DNA from: Thiopontia sp964551545
GTDB lineage: Bacteria > Pseudomonadota > Gammaproteobacteria > GCF-002020875
Direction: 5' to 3'
DNA: 46,749 nucleotides
Assembly (NCBI GenBank): GCA_964551545.1
Contig: CAZKCT010000010.1
Span: 1 to 46,749, forward strand
Part shown: piece by piece, positions 6,967-15,233 of the stretch
Position numbering within the stretch: position 1 is the first letter of the stretch
How the letters are laid out: each line of letters begins with the position of its first letter
Notes under the pieces: generated by a model
What the model saw: the letters and a program-made list of their open reading frames with translations, nothing else
Databases searched by the model: none
Told to the model about the DNA's origin: nothing
Program-made: the position numbers and the translations under genes

Positions 6967-9609
6967 ATGAGTCTCATGCCCTCCACTATCAAAACCACCT
7001 GTCCCTACTGCGGTGTCGGCTGCGGCATTCTGGCCACTACTGAAAAAGATGGCAGCATTACAATCAAGGGGGATCCGAGTCACCCAGCAAACTTTGGACG
7101 ACTCTGCTCCAAAGGGAGCGCGCTGGGAGAAACTATAGGGTTGGAGGGACGACTACTGGCCCCCGAAGTTGATGGTAAGCCAAGCAGTTGGGAGGCTGCT
7201 CTCAACACCGTCGCAGATCGGTTCACCTCAACCATTGAGCAATATGGGCCTGACTCAGTCGCATTCTATCTATCCGGTCAGCTGCTTACCGAGGACTACT
7301 ATGTTGCCAACAAGCTGATGAAGGGATTCATCGGATCTGGCAATGTCGATACCAACTCCCGACTCTGTATGTCCTCAGCTGTTGCGGCCTACAAACGCGC
7401 CTTTGGCACTGACACCGTGCCCTGCAACTACGATGACATTGAACAGGCAGAGTTGATCACTCTGGTCGGTAGCAATACAGCCTGGTGCCACCCAATCATC
7501 TATCAGCGTATCGCCAAGGCAAAGCAGGAAAATCCAAATCTGAAGGTGGTGGTGATCGATCCTCGTCAAACCGCCACAGCGGAGATCGCTGACCTCCACC
7601 TTCCACTCAAACCAGGCAGTGATGGGTACCTCTTTACCGGTCTCTTGAGCTATTTGGGTCAACATGAATTTCAAGACCATTCATTCACCGAAAAACATTG
7701 TGAAGGACTTGAAGAGACTGTGGCTGCGGCAATGGCCACTACCCCATCACTCACATCAGTTGCTGATGCCTGTGGTATGGACAGAGAAGTGATCGATATC
7801 TTCTTCCGCTGGTTTTCCAATACCGAGAAGGGCCTGACACTCTTCTCACAAGGGATTAACCAATCGAACAGTGGAACCGATAAGAGTAATGCCATCATCA
7901 ACTGCCACCTCTTCACGGGCCGCATTGGCAAACCGGGCACGGGGCCATTCTCCATCACAGGGCAACCCAACGCGATGGGGGGACGGGAAGTCGGCGGACT
8001 CGCCAACCAGCTCGCAGCCCATATGGAGATCGATAACGAGGTGCACCGGGCCATCGTCGGTGACTTCTGGAATACGCCCAACCTCTGCGAAACCCCCGGC
8101 CTGAAAGCCGTCGACCTGTTTGAGGCTGTCGAATCAGGCACTATCAAGGCGATCTGGATCATGGCCACCAACCCTGCGGTGAGCCTGCCAGAAGCCGACC
8201 GTTTTCAATCCGCACTGAAACAGTGTGATCTGGTCGTGGTCTCCGACTGTGTCGCAAACACCGATACCATCGACTGTGCCGACATTAAGCTTCCTGCCAC
8301 AGCATGGGGTGAAAAGATGGGTACGGTCACCAATTCAGAACGACGCATATCACTGCAACGCCCTTTTCTAGATAGACCAGATGAGGCTCGCCCCGACTGG
8401 TGGATCATCACTCAGATAGCACGGCGAATGGGTTTTGGAAAAGCATTTCAATACACCACACCATCTGAGATATTTTCAGAGTATGCGGCACTCACAGCAG
8501 AGCAGAACAATGGAACACGGGACCTTGACCTTGGATCTCTCTCTCGAATGAGTGATGAAGGGTACCAAAACCTGATTCCAACCCAGTGGCCAGTCCAGTC
8601 TCAGAGAGTTTTTTCAGACGGGAAATTCTTCACCCGCAACGGAAAGGCCCGACTGATTCCTGTTACGCCCCAACCAAGCGACTGCCAACTCACCGATAAG
8701 CACCCCCTCATCCTCAACAGTGGAAGAGTTCGGGACCAATGGCATACAATGACCCGTAGTGGAAAATCACCACGCCTCAACACCCATACACCAACCCCCT
8801 ATGTTGAGATCCATCCACAAGACGCAGACCAATACCAGATCAGTGATGGCAACCTTGCAACAATCAGCTCAGAGCAAGGTATCGTGGTTGCCTGCACCGT
8901 TACCAGCCCACAGCAACAGAGAGGCTCTCTCTTTATACCGATTCACTGGAGTGGGCAAAACAGTCATGCAGGAAAAGTAGGTGTTCTAGTGGATGCCATT
9001 ACTGACCCTATTTCAGGGCAACCCCAGTCGAAGCAGAGCGCAGTATCAATCTCCCCCTACCCAGCACAATGGTATGGCTTCCTGCTCTCTCGTAGAGAGG
9101 TCAATCTTGATACATGCGGTGAGTGGAACAAGAGTCTTGGGAAAGACCTCTGGCGCTACCAGATCGCTGGTGAGACACCTCCGGAGAATTGGAGCAATAT
9201 GGCTCGATCATGGCTCTGCAGTGATCAGGATGACGTTGGTTGGACCGAATATTTCGACACCGCTCATCAACTCTACCGATCTGCCAGATTCACAGGACAA
9301 CAGCTCGATAGCTGTCTCTATATTGGCACCACTCATCAACTTCCAGAGCATGACTGGATTGAGTCACTATTTGTTGAAGATAACATTTCACCCAAAACAC
9401 GGTCTGCCTTGCTCTCTGGATCCCCCCCTAATCAAAGCAGCAGTTCTGGGCCTGTTGTATGTGCCTGCTTTGGCGTTAGCAAAAAAGAAGTCGAGACGCT
9501 GATTACCACAGGAGAGATCACAACAGTTGAAGAGATTACTGCTCACCTTAAAGCAGGCGGCAACTGTGGTTCATGCCTGCCCGAGCTAAGGCAGTTACTT
9601 GATGAATGA
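6967..9609 (+). CDS. nasA: Assimilatory nitrate reductase, catalytic subunit with C-terminal [2Fe-2S] domain
   Basis: NasA is a cytoplasmic molybdenum bis-MGD enzyme that reduces nitrate to nitrite. The N-terminal [4Fe-4S] motif has C12, C15, C19 and C47 (TCPYCGVGCG ... RLCSKG). The molybdopterin oxidoreductase domain follows, including the cofactor-region motifs GSNTAW and GQPNAMGGREVGG. A dinucleotide-binding domain lies after about residue 590 (LNSGRVRDQWHTMTRSGK). The last 50 residues are a BFD-like [2Fe-2S] domain with CAC at 832-834 and CGSC at 867-870. That matches Klebsiella-type NasA, which takes electrons through this extra cluster. ATG 6976 is an alternative start. No clear terminator follows. 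Confidence 0.94.
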   Translation: MSLMPSTIKTTCPYCGVGCGILATTEKDGSITIKGDPSHPANFGRLCSKGSALGETIGLEGRLLAPEVDGKPSSWEAALNTVADRFTSTIEQYGPDSVAFYLSGQLLTEDYYVANKLMKGFIGSGNVDTNSRLCMSSAVAAYKRAFGTDTVPCNYDDIEQAELITLVGSNTAWCHPIIYQRIAKAKQENPNLKVVVIDPRQTATAEIADLHLPLKPGSDGYLFTGLLSYLGQHEFQDHSFTEKHCEGLEETVAAAMATTPSLTSVADACGMDREVIDIFFRWFSNTEKGLTLFSQGINQSNSGTDKSNAIINCHLFTGRIGKPGTGPFSITGQPNAMGGREVGGLANQLAAHMEIDNEVHRAIVGDFWNTPNLCETPGLKAVDLFEAVESGTIKAIWIMATNPAVSLPEADRFQSALKQCDLVVVSDCVANTDTIDCADIKLPATAWGEKMGTVTNSERRISLQRPFLDRPDEARPDWWIITQIARRMGFGKAFQYTTPSEIFSEYAALTAEQNNGTRDLDLGSLSRMSDEGYQNLIPTQWPVQSQRVFSDGKFFTRNGKARLIPVTPQPSDCQLTDKHPLILNSGRVRDQWHTMTRSGKSPRLNTHTPTPYVEIHPQDADQYQISDGNLATISSEQGIVVACTVTSPQQQRGSLFIPIHWSGQNSHAGKVGVLVDAITDPISGQPQSKQSAVSISPYPAQWYGFLLSRREVNLDTCGEWNKSLGKDLWRYQIAGETPPENWSNMARSWLCSDQDDVGWTEYFDTAHQLYRSARFTGQQLDSCLYIGTTHQLPEHDWIESLFVEDNISPKTRSALLSGSPPNQSSSSGPVVCACFGVSKKEVETLITTGEITTVEEITAHLKAGGNCGSCLPELRQLLDE

Positions 9610-9614
9610 AAAAG

Positions 9615-9879
9615 TCAGAAATCCACTTTCACATTCAGCTTCAGCGTATCAGCATGTCTTGAGTTGTTGGCTTGTAGGCGCTCGTAACTCACTGTTGAGG
9701 TCACTCCCTGCTTCAGCTCATAATTTGCACCAAGCCCCAGGGTGATGTGTGAATCTGATGCGCGATCAAAGCCGATCTGATAGTTGGTACTATCCCCAAC
9801 ATAGTGCAGATTGGTATCAGACCCACTACTCAAATCGAGTCCATACTCAATCTTTCCAAAAGGGAATAGACGACCATTC
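9615..9879 (-). pseudogene. 3' remnant of an autotransporter-type outer-membrane barrel gene
   Basis: Only the last ~88 codons remain. They read as amphipathic beta-strands with the autotransporter motif RLFPFGKIEYGLDLS, then YQIGFDRAS and ITLGLGANYELKQGV. The end, LKLNVKVDF, has the C-terminal Phe typical of outer-membrane barrels. No start codon with a ribosome site is present. Upstream, near 9880, the barrel-like sequence gives way to an oppositely oriented kinase remnant. The stop lies 5 bases from the nasA stop. Autotransporter barrel identity is likely; the passenger is lost. Confidence 0.65.
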
Positions 9880-10150
9880 CAGAATTCTTCAAGAGGCGCT
9901 GGCCAATGCTGTCCGCCATGGTACCCCTGAGAAGATATCAGTTACCGGAGAATGCAATCACAATCGTATCGCCATCAAGGTCATCAACCAGGGCGGCAGA
10001 AAACTAAAGGCTACTGGTGGGGGTCATGGCATTCACAACATGAAACGGCGCGCACAAAATCTTCCGGAAGGAGCGCTGGAGATCACTCCATTGGAAGATG
10101 GTGCAGAACTAACGCTATCATTCACACACACCACTTCCATCAACCATTAA
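9880..10150 (+). pseudogene. 3' remnant of a histidine kinase (NarX/DegS-type HATPase end)
   Basis: The frame encodes the C-terminal ATPase part of a sensor kinase. An N-box is recognisable in ILQEALANAVRHG and a G-box in GGGHGIHNMKRRAQNL, followed by a typical end strand, GAELTLSFTH. The dimerisation helix, phospho-His and sensor domains are missing. Upstream of about 9880 the frame merely continues antisense through the barrel remnant and makes no sense as protein. The central D-box is weak (INQGGRK). The fragment resembles the HisKA_3/NarX-NarQ-DegS class, but the original signal is unknown. It probably has no function alone. Confidence 0.65.
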
Positions 10151-10160
10151 CCGATAGATT

Positions 10161-10312
10161 CCCCCGGCTAAAGCCGGGGTACTATGGCTGCGCCGTGCTT
10201 CGCACATTACAGCCTTCGGCTGATCAATGCTCCAAAAGTCGCTTCGCTTCCTAATGGCTCATTGAAAAGCTCATTCATCCACGGGTAAACCCGTGGTGTT
10301 CTGCCTTCGGCC
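10161..10312. repeat. Hairpin-rich MITE-like element, IS200/IS605 or REP type
   Basis: This short non-coding block is bounded by two hairpins of the same design. CCCCGGCTAAAGCCGGGG is at 10162-10179 and CCACGGGTAAACCCGTGG is at 10279-10296; each has a stem of about 8 bp and a tiny AA loop. Between them lie smaller TTC-loop hairpins at 10195-10205 (GTGC/GCAC) and 10210-10222 (CAGCC/GGCTG), with another GCCTTCGGC near 10303. Paired terminal hairpins without terminal inverted repeats resemble the ends of IS200/IS605 elements and their non-autonomous derivatives. No transposase is present. Copy number elsewhere cannot be judged from this window. Confidence 0.45.
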
Positions 10313-10316
10313 GCAT

Positions 10317-10358
10317 AAAAAAGCCCCGCACCCGTTACAAGGTGCGGGCCTTTTCTTA
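10317..10358 (-). terminator. Rho-independent terminator after acnB
   Basis: On the minus strand the stem is CCCGCACC/GGTGCGGG with loop TTGTAACG. It is flanked by AAAAGG and followed by GCTTTTTT. It lies about 15-50 bases after the acnB stop and should end the sucA-mqo-zapE-sucB-acnB transcript. Confidence 0.9.
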
Positions 10359-10370
10359 GCCTCTCGCTGA

Positions 10371-12911
10371 TTAAGCAGCGTCAACCTGCTTTGAGAAGTC
10401 GAGGTAACGGTAGATATCAGCACGATTAGCCGAGATCTCAGCTGCGTACTGCTGGTACTCCTCGGCCGTTGGTAGCTTGCCCAGAATAGCAGCCACTGCT
10501 GCCAACTCAGCTGAGGCGAGATAGACATCTGCACCCGCACCGAGGCGGTTAGGGAAGTTACGGGTTGAGGTGGAGACCGCTGTGCTATTGGCAGCGATTC
10601 GTGCCTGGTTACCCATACAGAGCGAACAGCCCGGCATCTCCATCCGTGCACCAACACGGCCATAGACGTTGTAGACACCCTCATCACGCAACTGCGCCTC
10701 ATCCATCCGCGTGGGCGGTGCCACCCAGAGACGGGTTGAGAGTGCATCAACTGACTCCAGCAGTTTGGAGGCGGCACGGAAGTGGCCAATGTTGGTCATG
10801 CAGGAGCCGATAAAAACCTCGTCAATCTTCGATCCAGCCACATCCGACAAGGTACGGGCATCATCTGGATCATTCGGCGCACAGAGAATGGGCTCCTTGA
10901 TCTCCGCCAGATCAATCTCGATCACCTCAGCATACTCTGCATTGGCATCGGCGCGCATCAGTGAAGGCTGCTCCAACCATGCCTCCATTGCCGCAATACG
11001 GCGCTCCAGCGCCTCGCTGCTCTGATAGCCATCTGCCACCATCTGCTTCAACAGGGCGATATTGGAGTTGAGGTACTCCTTCACCGAGTCCTCGCTGAGG
11101 GAGATGGTACAGGCCGCTGCAGAGCGCTCTGCCGAGGCATCACTCAGCTCAAAAGCCTGCTCAACCGTCAGCTCATCCAGACCCTCAATCTCCAGAATAC
11201 GGCCTGAGAAGACGTTCTTCTTGCCCGCCTTCTCAACGGTCAGCAGTCCTTTCTGAATGGCCATGTAGGGAATTGCATGAACCAGATCACGCAGGGTGAT
11301 ACCGGGTTGCATCTCACCCTTGAAACGAACCAAAACTGACTCTGGCATATCCAGCGGCATCACACCAGTTGCGGCGGCAAAGGCGACCAAACCGGAGCCC
11401 GCCGGGAAGGAGATACCGAGCGGGAAGCGGGTATGGGAATCCCCCCCCGTCCCCACTGTATCGGGCAGCAACATCCGATTGAGCCAGGAGTGGATCACAC
11501 CATCACCAGGTTTCAGAGAGACACCGCCACGGTTGACCATAAAGTTAGGCAGTGTCTGGTGTGTATTCACATCAACAGGGCGCGGGTAAGCGGCAGTGTG
11601 GCAGAAAGACTGCATCACCAAGTCCGCTGAGTACTCAAGACAGGCGAGATCTTTCAGCTCATCACGGGTCATTGGCCCCGTCGTGTCTTGAGAACCAACA
11701 GTTGTCATTACTGGCTCGCAATACTCACCAGGACGAACACCATCCTGCCCACAGGCCTTGCCAACAATCTTCTGAGCCAACGTATAGCCGGCACTGCTCT
11801 CTGCTGGCTGTTGTGGCGAACGGAATTGGGTAGAGGGTGCCAAACCCAGCACCTCGCGGGCACGGGCAGTCAATCCGCGACCAACGATCAGTGGAATACG
11901 GCCGCCTGCCTGAACCTCGTCCTGAAGCACTTCGGTATTAAGCGCAAAAGTGCTCAACACCTCATCACTTTGGTGGCGTTTGACCTCTCCCGCATAGGGA
12001 TAGACATCAATCACATCACCCATCTCCATCGCCGAGACATCCATCTCGATGGGTAGAGCACCAGCATCCTCCATGGTATTGAAGAAGATCGGTGCAATCT
12101 TTCCACCGAAGCAGTAACCGCCATCCCGCTTGTTAGGGATGAATGGAATATCGCGACCCATATGCCACAACACGGAGTTAGTGGCCGATTTACGAGAGGA
12201 GCCGGTACCAACAACATCCCCCACATAGGCAACTGGATACCCCTTCTCTTTCAGGGCTTCCAACTCTCCCAGTGGGTCTTCACTCAATCCAGGACGTGAC
12301 ATTTTCAGCATCGCCTTGGCATGCACCGGAATATCGGGACGGGACCAGGCATCCTGCGCAGGAGAGAGGTCATCGGTATTGGTCTCTCCTGGCACCTTGA
12401 AGACGGTTACCGTCATCTTCTCTGCCAGAGGATCACGTGAGGTAAACCACTCTGCTTCAGCCCATGACTCCACCACACGCTTCGCATGCGCATTGCCGCC
12501 ATTCATCTTCTCGACCACCTGATCAAAGGCATCAAACACCAACAGGGTCTTGGAGAGCGCATCTGCAGCGGCATTGGCCAACATCTCATCACGATCCAGT
12601 GCATCAATCAACGGGGCGACGTTGAAACCACCCAGCATGGTGCCCAGCAGCTCAACTGCACGCAGTGGTGAGATCAGTGGTGCACTTTTGTCACCGCTAA
12701 CAACCGCAGCAAGAAAGCCCGCCTTGACCTCCGCCGCATCGTCGACACCAGCAGGCACTCGGTGAGTCAACAGCTCCAGTAACTCTTCACCATCGGCTGA
12801 CGCCTCTTCCAGAAGCAGCGTCAACTCTGCAACCTGGCTCGCATTCAGTGGCAGTGGAGGAACCCCTTCTGCTGCACGAGCCTCGACCTGTTCATGGTAT
12901 TTTTTCAACAT
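10371..12911 (-). CDS. acnB: Aconitate hydratase B
   Basis: AcnB interconverts citrate and isocitrate in the TCA cycle using a [4Fe-4S] cluster. The cluster Cys residues are visible in GSCMTNIGHF and in GCSLCMGN (about residues 762 and 765). The N-terminal HEAT-like helical domain typical of the B type is present (PPLPLNASQVAELTLLLEE), followed by the swivel domain (GTGSSRKSATNSVLWHMG). The length of about 846 residues is near the usual 865. I use ATG 12911, preceded by AAGGAAAATTGTG. A GTG directly before it (12914) is also in frame. It is the last gene of the minus-strand TCA operon, 79 bases after sucB. Confidence 0.96.
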   Translation of the reverse strand: MLKKYHEQVEARAAEGVPPLPLNASQVAELTLLLEEASADGEELLELLTHRVPAGVDDAAEVKAGFLAAVVSGDKSAPLISPLRAVELLGTMLGGFNVAPLIDALDRDEMLANAAADALSKTLLVFDAFDQVVEKMNGGNAHAKRVVESWAEAEWFTSRDPLAEKMTVTVFKVPGETNTDDLSPAQDAWSRPDIPVHAKAMLKMSRPGLSEDPLGELEALKEKGYPVAYVGDVVGTGSSRKSATNSVLWHMGRDIPFIPNKRDGGYCFGGKIAPIFFNTMEDAGALPIEMDVSAMEMGDVIDVYPYAGEVKRHQSDEVLSTFALNTEVLQDEVQAGGRIPLIVGRGLTARAREVLGLAPSTQFRSPQQPAESSAGYTLAQKIVGKACGQDGVRPGEYCEPVMTTVGSQDTTGPMTRDELKDLACLEYSADLVMQSFCHTAAYPRPVDVNTHQTLPNFMVNRGGVSLKPGDGVIHSWLNRMLLPDTVGTGGDSHTRFPLGISFPAGSGLVAFAAATGVMPLDMPESVLVRFKGEMQPGITLRDLVHAIPYMAIQKGLLTVEKAGKKNVFSGRILEIEGLDELTVEQAFELSDASAERSAAACTISLSEDSVKEYLNSNIALLKQMVADGYQSSEALERRIAAMEAWLEQPSLMRADANAEYAEVIEIDLAEIKEPILCAPNDPDDARTLSDVAGSKIDEVFIGSCMTNIGHFRAASKLLESVDALSTRLWVAPPTRMDEAQLRDEGVYNVYGRVGARMEMPGCSLCMGNQARIAANSTAVSTSTRNFPNRLGAGADVYLASAELAAVAAILGKLPTAEEYQQYAAEISANRADIYRYLDFSKQVDAA

Positions 12912-12990
12912 CACAATTTTCCTTTTGTTTACTTCTTAACCTGCAGCAGACTATGGGTCGCAACACCACATATCCACTGCAACGGTTGCT

Positions 12991-14166
12991 TTAAATATTC
13001 AGTAATACCCGTGTAGGATCCTCTACCAGTTCCTTGATAGTCTTGAGGAAAGTCACCGCCTGCTTTCCATCAATGATTCGATGATCGTAGGAGAGTGCCA
13101 GGTACATCATTGGGCGAATCACGATCTCGTCATTCTCCACCACCGCACGCTTCTGGATATTGTGCATACCCAGAATTGCGCTCTGTGGAGGATTGAGGAT
13201 CGGAGTAGAGAGCATCGAACCAAATACCCCACCGTTGGTGATGGTAAAGGTTCCGCCCATCAACTCTTCCATCGTCAGTTTACCAGCCCGCGCCTTCTTC
13301 GCATAACCGAGGATCTCCGACTCCACATCAGCCACCCCCATACGCTCAGTGTCACGCAAAATGGGAACCACCAAGCCTCGCTCGGAAGAGACTGCAATTC
13401 CGATATCGGTATACCCATGATAGACAATGTCGCTCCCATCAATCGAGGCATTGACCTCAGGAAAGCGCTGCAATGCAATGGTTGCCGCCTGCACGAAGAT
13501 CGACATAAAACCAAGCCGTACACCATGCACCTTCTCAAACTCTTCCTTGTGGGAGGATCGCAGCGACATCGCCGCCGCCATATTGACCTCATTGAAGGTG
13601 GTCAGCATCGCTGTCGACTGTTTGGCCGATAGAAGTCGATCTGCAATGGTCTTGCGCAGACGACTCATGGGTTCACGTCGCTCAAGGCGCGCGCCGCTCT
13701 CTCCTGCCTCAGGGGTCAATGGCTCTACAGGGGTTGATGCAGCGCTCTGGGGAACTGTGGCGGCCTCCACATCCTCTTTCAACACATGCCCCTTGCTTCC
13801 CGTTGCCTGTACCTGTGCCGGATCCACCCCTTTCTCTGTCATTAGCTTGCGCACCGAGGGGCTGGAGTGGTTGCTCAACACTGCATCATCGTCTGGTGCG
13901 CTTTCTGCTGTCTCAGGGGCCGTGACCACACCCTCCTGAATCCGCCCCAATGGTTGCCCACCCACAACGATGGCATTAACCGCTTCAGTGATCTCTTCCA
14001 GTACACCATCGGCGGTCGCTGGCACCTCCAGCACCACTTTATCTGTCTCAATCTCGACCAGTATCTCTTCTCGGCGTACCGTATCCCCCACCTGTTTATT
14101 CCAGGCCACCACTGTTGCCTCAGTGACGGACTCCGGCAACGTCGGTGTCAAAATTTCCATACTCAT
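12991..14166 (-). CDS. sucB: 2-oxoglutarate dehydrogenase E2, dihydrolipoamide succinyltransferase
   Basis: This is the core transacylase of the 2-oxoglutarate dehydrogenase complex; it forms succinyl-CoA. There is one lipoyl domain with the lipoyl-Lys in EIETDKVVLEVPA (K43). The peripheral-subunit-binding domain is at about residues 98-136 (SPSVRKLMTEKGVDPAQV). The catalytic domain ends with SYDHRIIDG (H362, D366). At 391 residues it is slightly shorter than E. coli SucB, mainly in the linkers. Its ATG overlaps the zapE stop in TAATG, so translation is coupled. The E1 gene, sucA, is two genes upstream; no E3 (lpd) is in the window. Confidence 0.96.
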   Translation of the reverse strand: MSMEILTPTLPESVTEATVVAWNKQVGDTVRREEILVEIETDKVVLEVPATADGVLEEITEAVNAIVVGGQPLGRIQEGVVTAPETAESAPDDDAVLSNHSSPSVRKLMTEKGVDPAQVQATGSKGHVLKEDVEAATVPQSAASTPVEPLTPEAGESGARLERREPMSRLRKTIADRLLSAKQSTAMLTTFNEVNMAAAMSLRSSHKEEFEKVHGVRLGFMSIFVQAATIALQRFPEVNASIDGSDIVYHGYTDIGIAVSSERGLVVPILRDTERMGVADVESEILGYAKKARAGKLTMEELMGGTFTITNGGVFGSMLSTPILNPPQSAILGMHNIQKRAVVENDEIVIRPMMYLALSYDHRIIDGKQAVTFLKTIKELVEDPTRVLLNI

Positions 14167-15233
14167 TACTCCACCCCCATCTTGTTAGAGAACCCTTGAA
14201 CCATTGAACCCTGCATTTCATGAAGCCGACTGACGGTCCGTGCAAACTGAAAACGCAGCGCCTCATCTTGATAAACCCGCATCATCTGACCAACCGCTGA
14301 GATCACCAACTGAATCTGATGATCATAAAGCTCATCCACAAAGTGAAGAAAACGCCAGGCATAGGATTCATTGGATGCCGCACGCGCATCAATGTTGGAG
14401 ACGATGACCGTACTGAAAATGTGAGCCAGCTCGATATAGTCACTGGTTGCCCGTGGATTACTACAGAGCACCTGATAATCCAACCAGACCACCCCTTCTG
14501 CCACTTTGATCACAGGCAGGCTGCGCTGATTAATCTGCAGTGACTCCTGGTCCCAGGGTTCACTCTGCGCCAGACTGGAGAATATCTGTTCCAGCTCCTT
14601 CTCACTCAACTCCTGTGTGATCTCTTCCTTCGAAAGATTGCTGTTGGCCACTCGATAATCAATTTGGCTCTCCAGCTCAACAACGACGTTGTAGCGCTTC
14701 AACAGCTCAATGGCGGGGAGAAAAAGATCGCGATGAAAACCATTTTCGTAGAGGTTGTCTGGCACACGATTGGAAGTGGTCACCAGCATCACCTGTCGAT
14801 TAAACAGACCTTCAAGAATGCCGTAGAGCAGCATCGCATCCGCGATCTCGGTCACATGGAACTCATCGATGCAGATCAGCCGATAACGCCCAGAGAGCTG
14901 TTTGGCAATCGCATCCAATGGATTGGGACGATGCTTATGATCTGGCATGGAGCCGTGCAGCATCTCCATAAATTCATGATAGTGGTAACGCACCTTGCGC
15001 TTCTCAGGAGCCGCACGATAGAACTGGTCCATCAACCAGGTCTTGCCAACACCAACGTCCCCCCAGATAAAGACACCCTGCTGCTTTTTCTTGAACAGAC
15101 GACACCACCACCCCTGCTGGTTCATACGATCCAATGCACACTGTAGCGCCTCAATCACCTTGATCTGGGCACGGTCGTGCTTGATCTCCTGGTGATCAAC
15201 CTGCTGCAGATATTGCTCTACTAACGCCGTCAT
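14166..15233 (-). CDS. zapE: Cell division protein ZapE (AFG1-like ATPase)
   Basis: ZapE is an AFG1/LACE1-family P-loop ATPase associated in E. coli with the Z-ring and growth under low oxygen; eukaryotic AFG1 relatives act on respiratory-chain proteins. Walker A is GDVGVGKT (residues 58-65) and Walker B is ICIDEFHVTEIADAML, with a sensor region around VTTSNRVPDNLYENG. At 355 residues it matches the family. It starts within one base of the mqo stop and its own stop overlaps sucB. Its place inside a TCA operon is unusual and suggests a link to respiratory enzyme assembly or turnover, which is inference only. Confidence 0.93.
   Translation of the reverse strand: MTALVEQYLQQVDHQEIKHDRAQIKVIEALQCALDRMNQQGWWCRLFKKKQQGVFIWGDVGVGKTWLMDQFYRAAPEKRKVRYHYHEFMEMLHGSMPDHKHRPNPLDAIAKQLSGRYRLICIDEFHVTEIADAMLLYGILEGLFNRQVMLVTTSNRVPDNLYENGFHRDLFLPAIELLKRYNVVVELESQIDYRVANSNLSKEEITQELSEKELEQIFSSLAQSEPWDQESLQINQRSLPVIKVAEGVVWLDYQVLCSNPRATSDYIELAHIFSTVIVSNIDARAASNESYAWRFLHFVDELYDHQIQLVISAVGQMMRVYQDEALRFQFARTVSRLHEMQGSMVQGFSNKMGVE

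Noticed and set aside
9749..9879. N-terminal part of the plus-strand kinase frame as a real start
   Set aside because: The codons here are antisense to a clear beta-barrel sequence and show no kinase similarity; the frame is open by chance.
10051..10254. Plus-strand open frame through the hairpin block as a small protein
   Set aside because: It is a frame overlapping the kinase remnant and palindromic repeats, with no ribosome site or recognisable domain.
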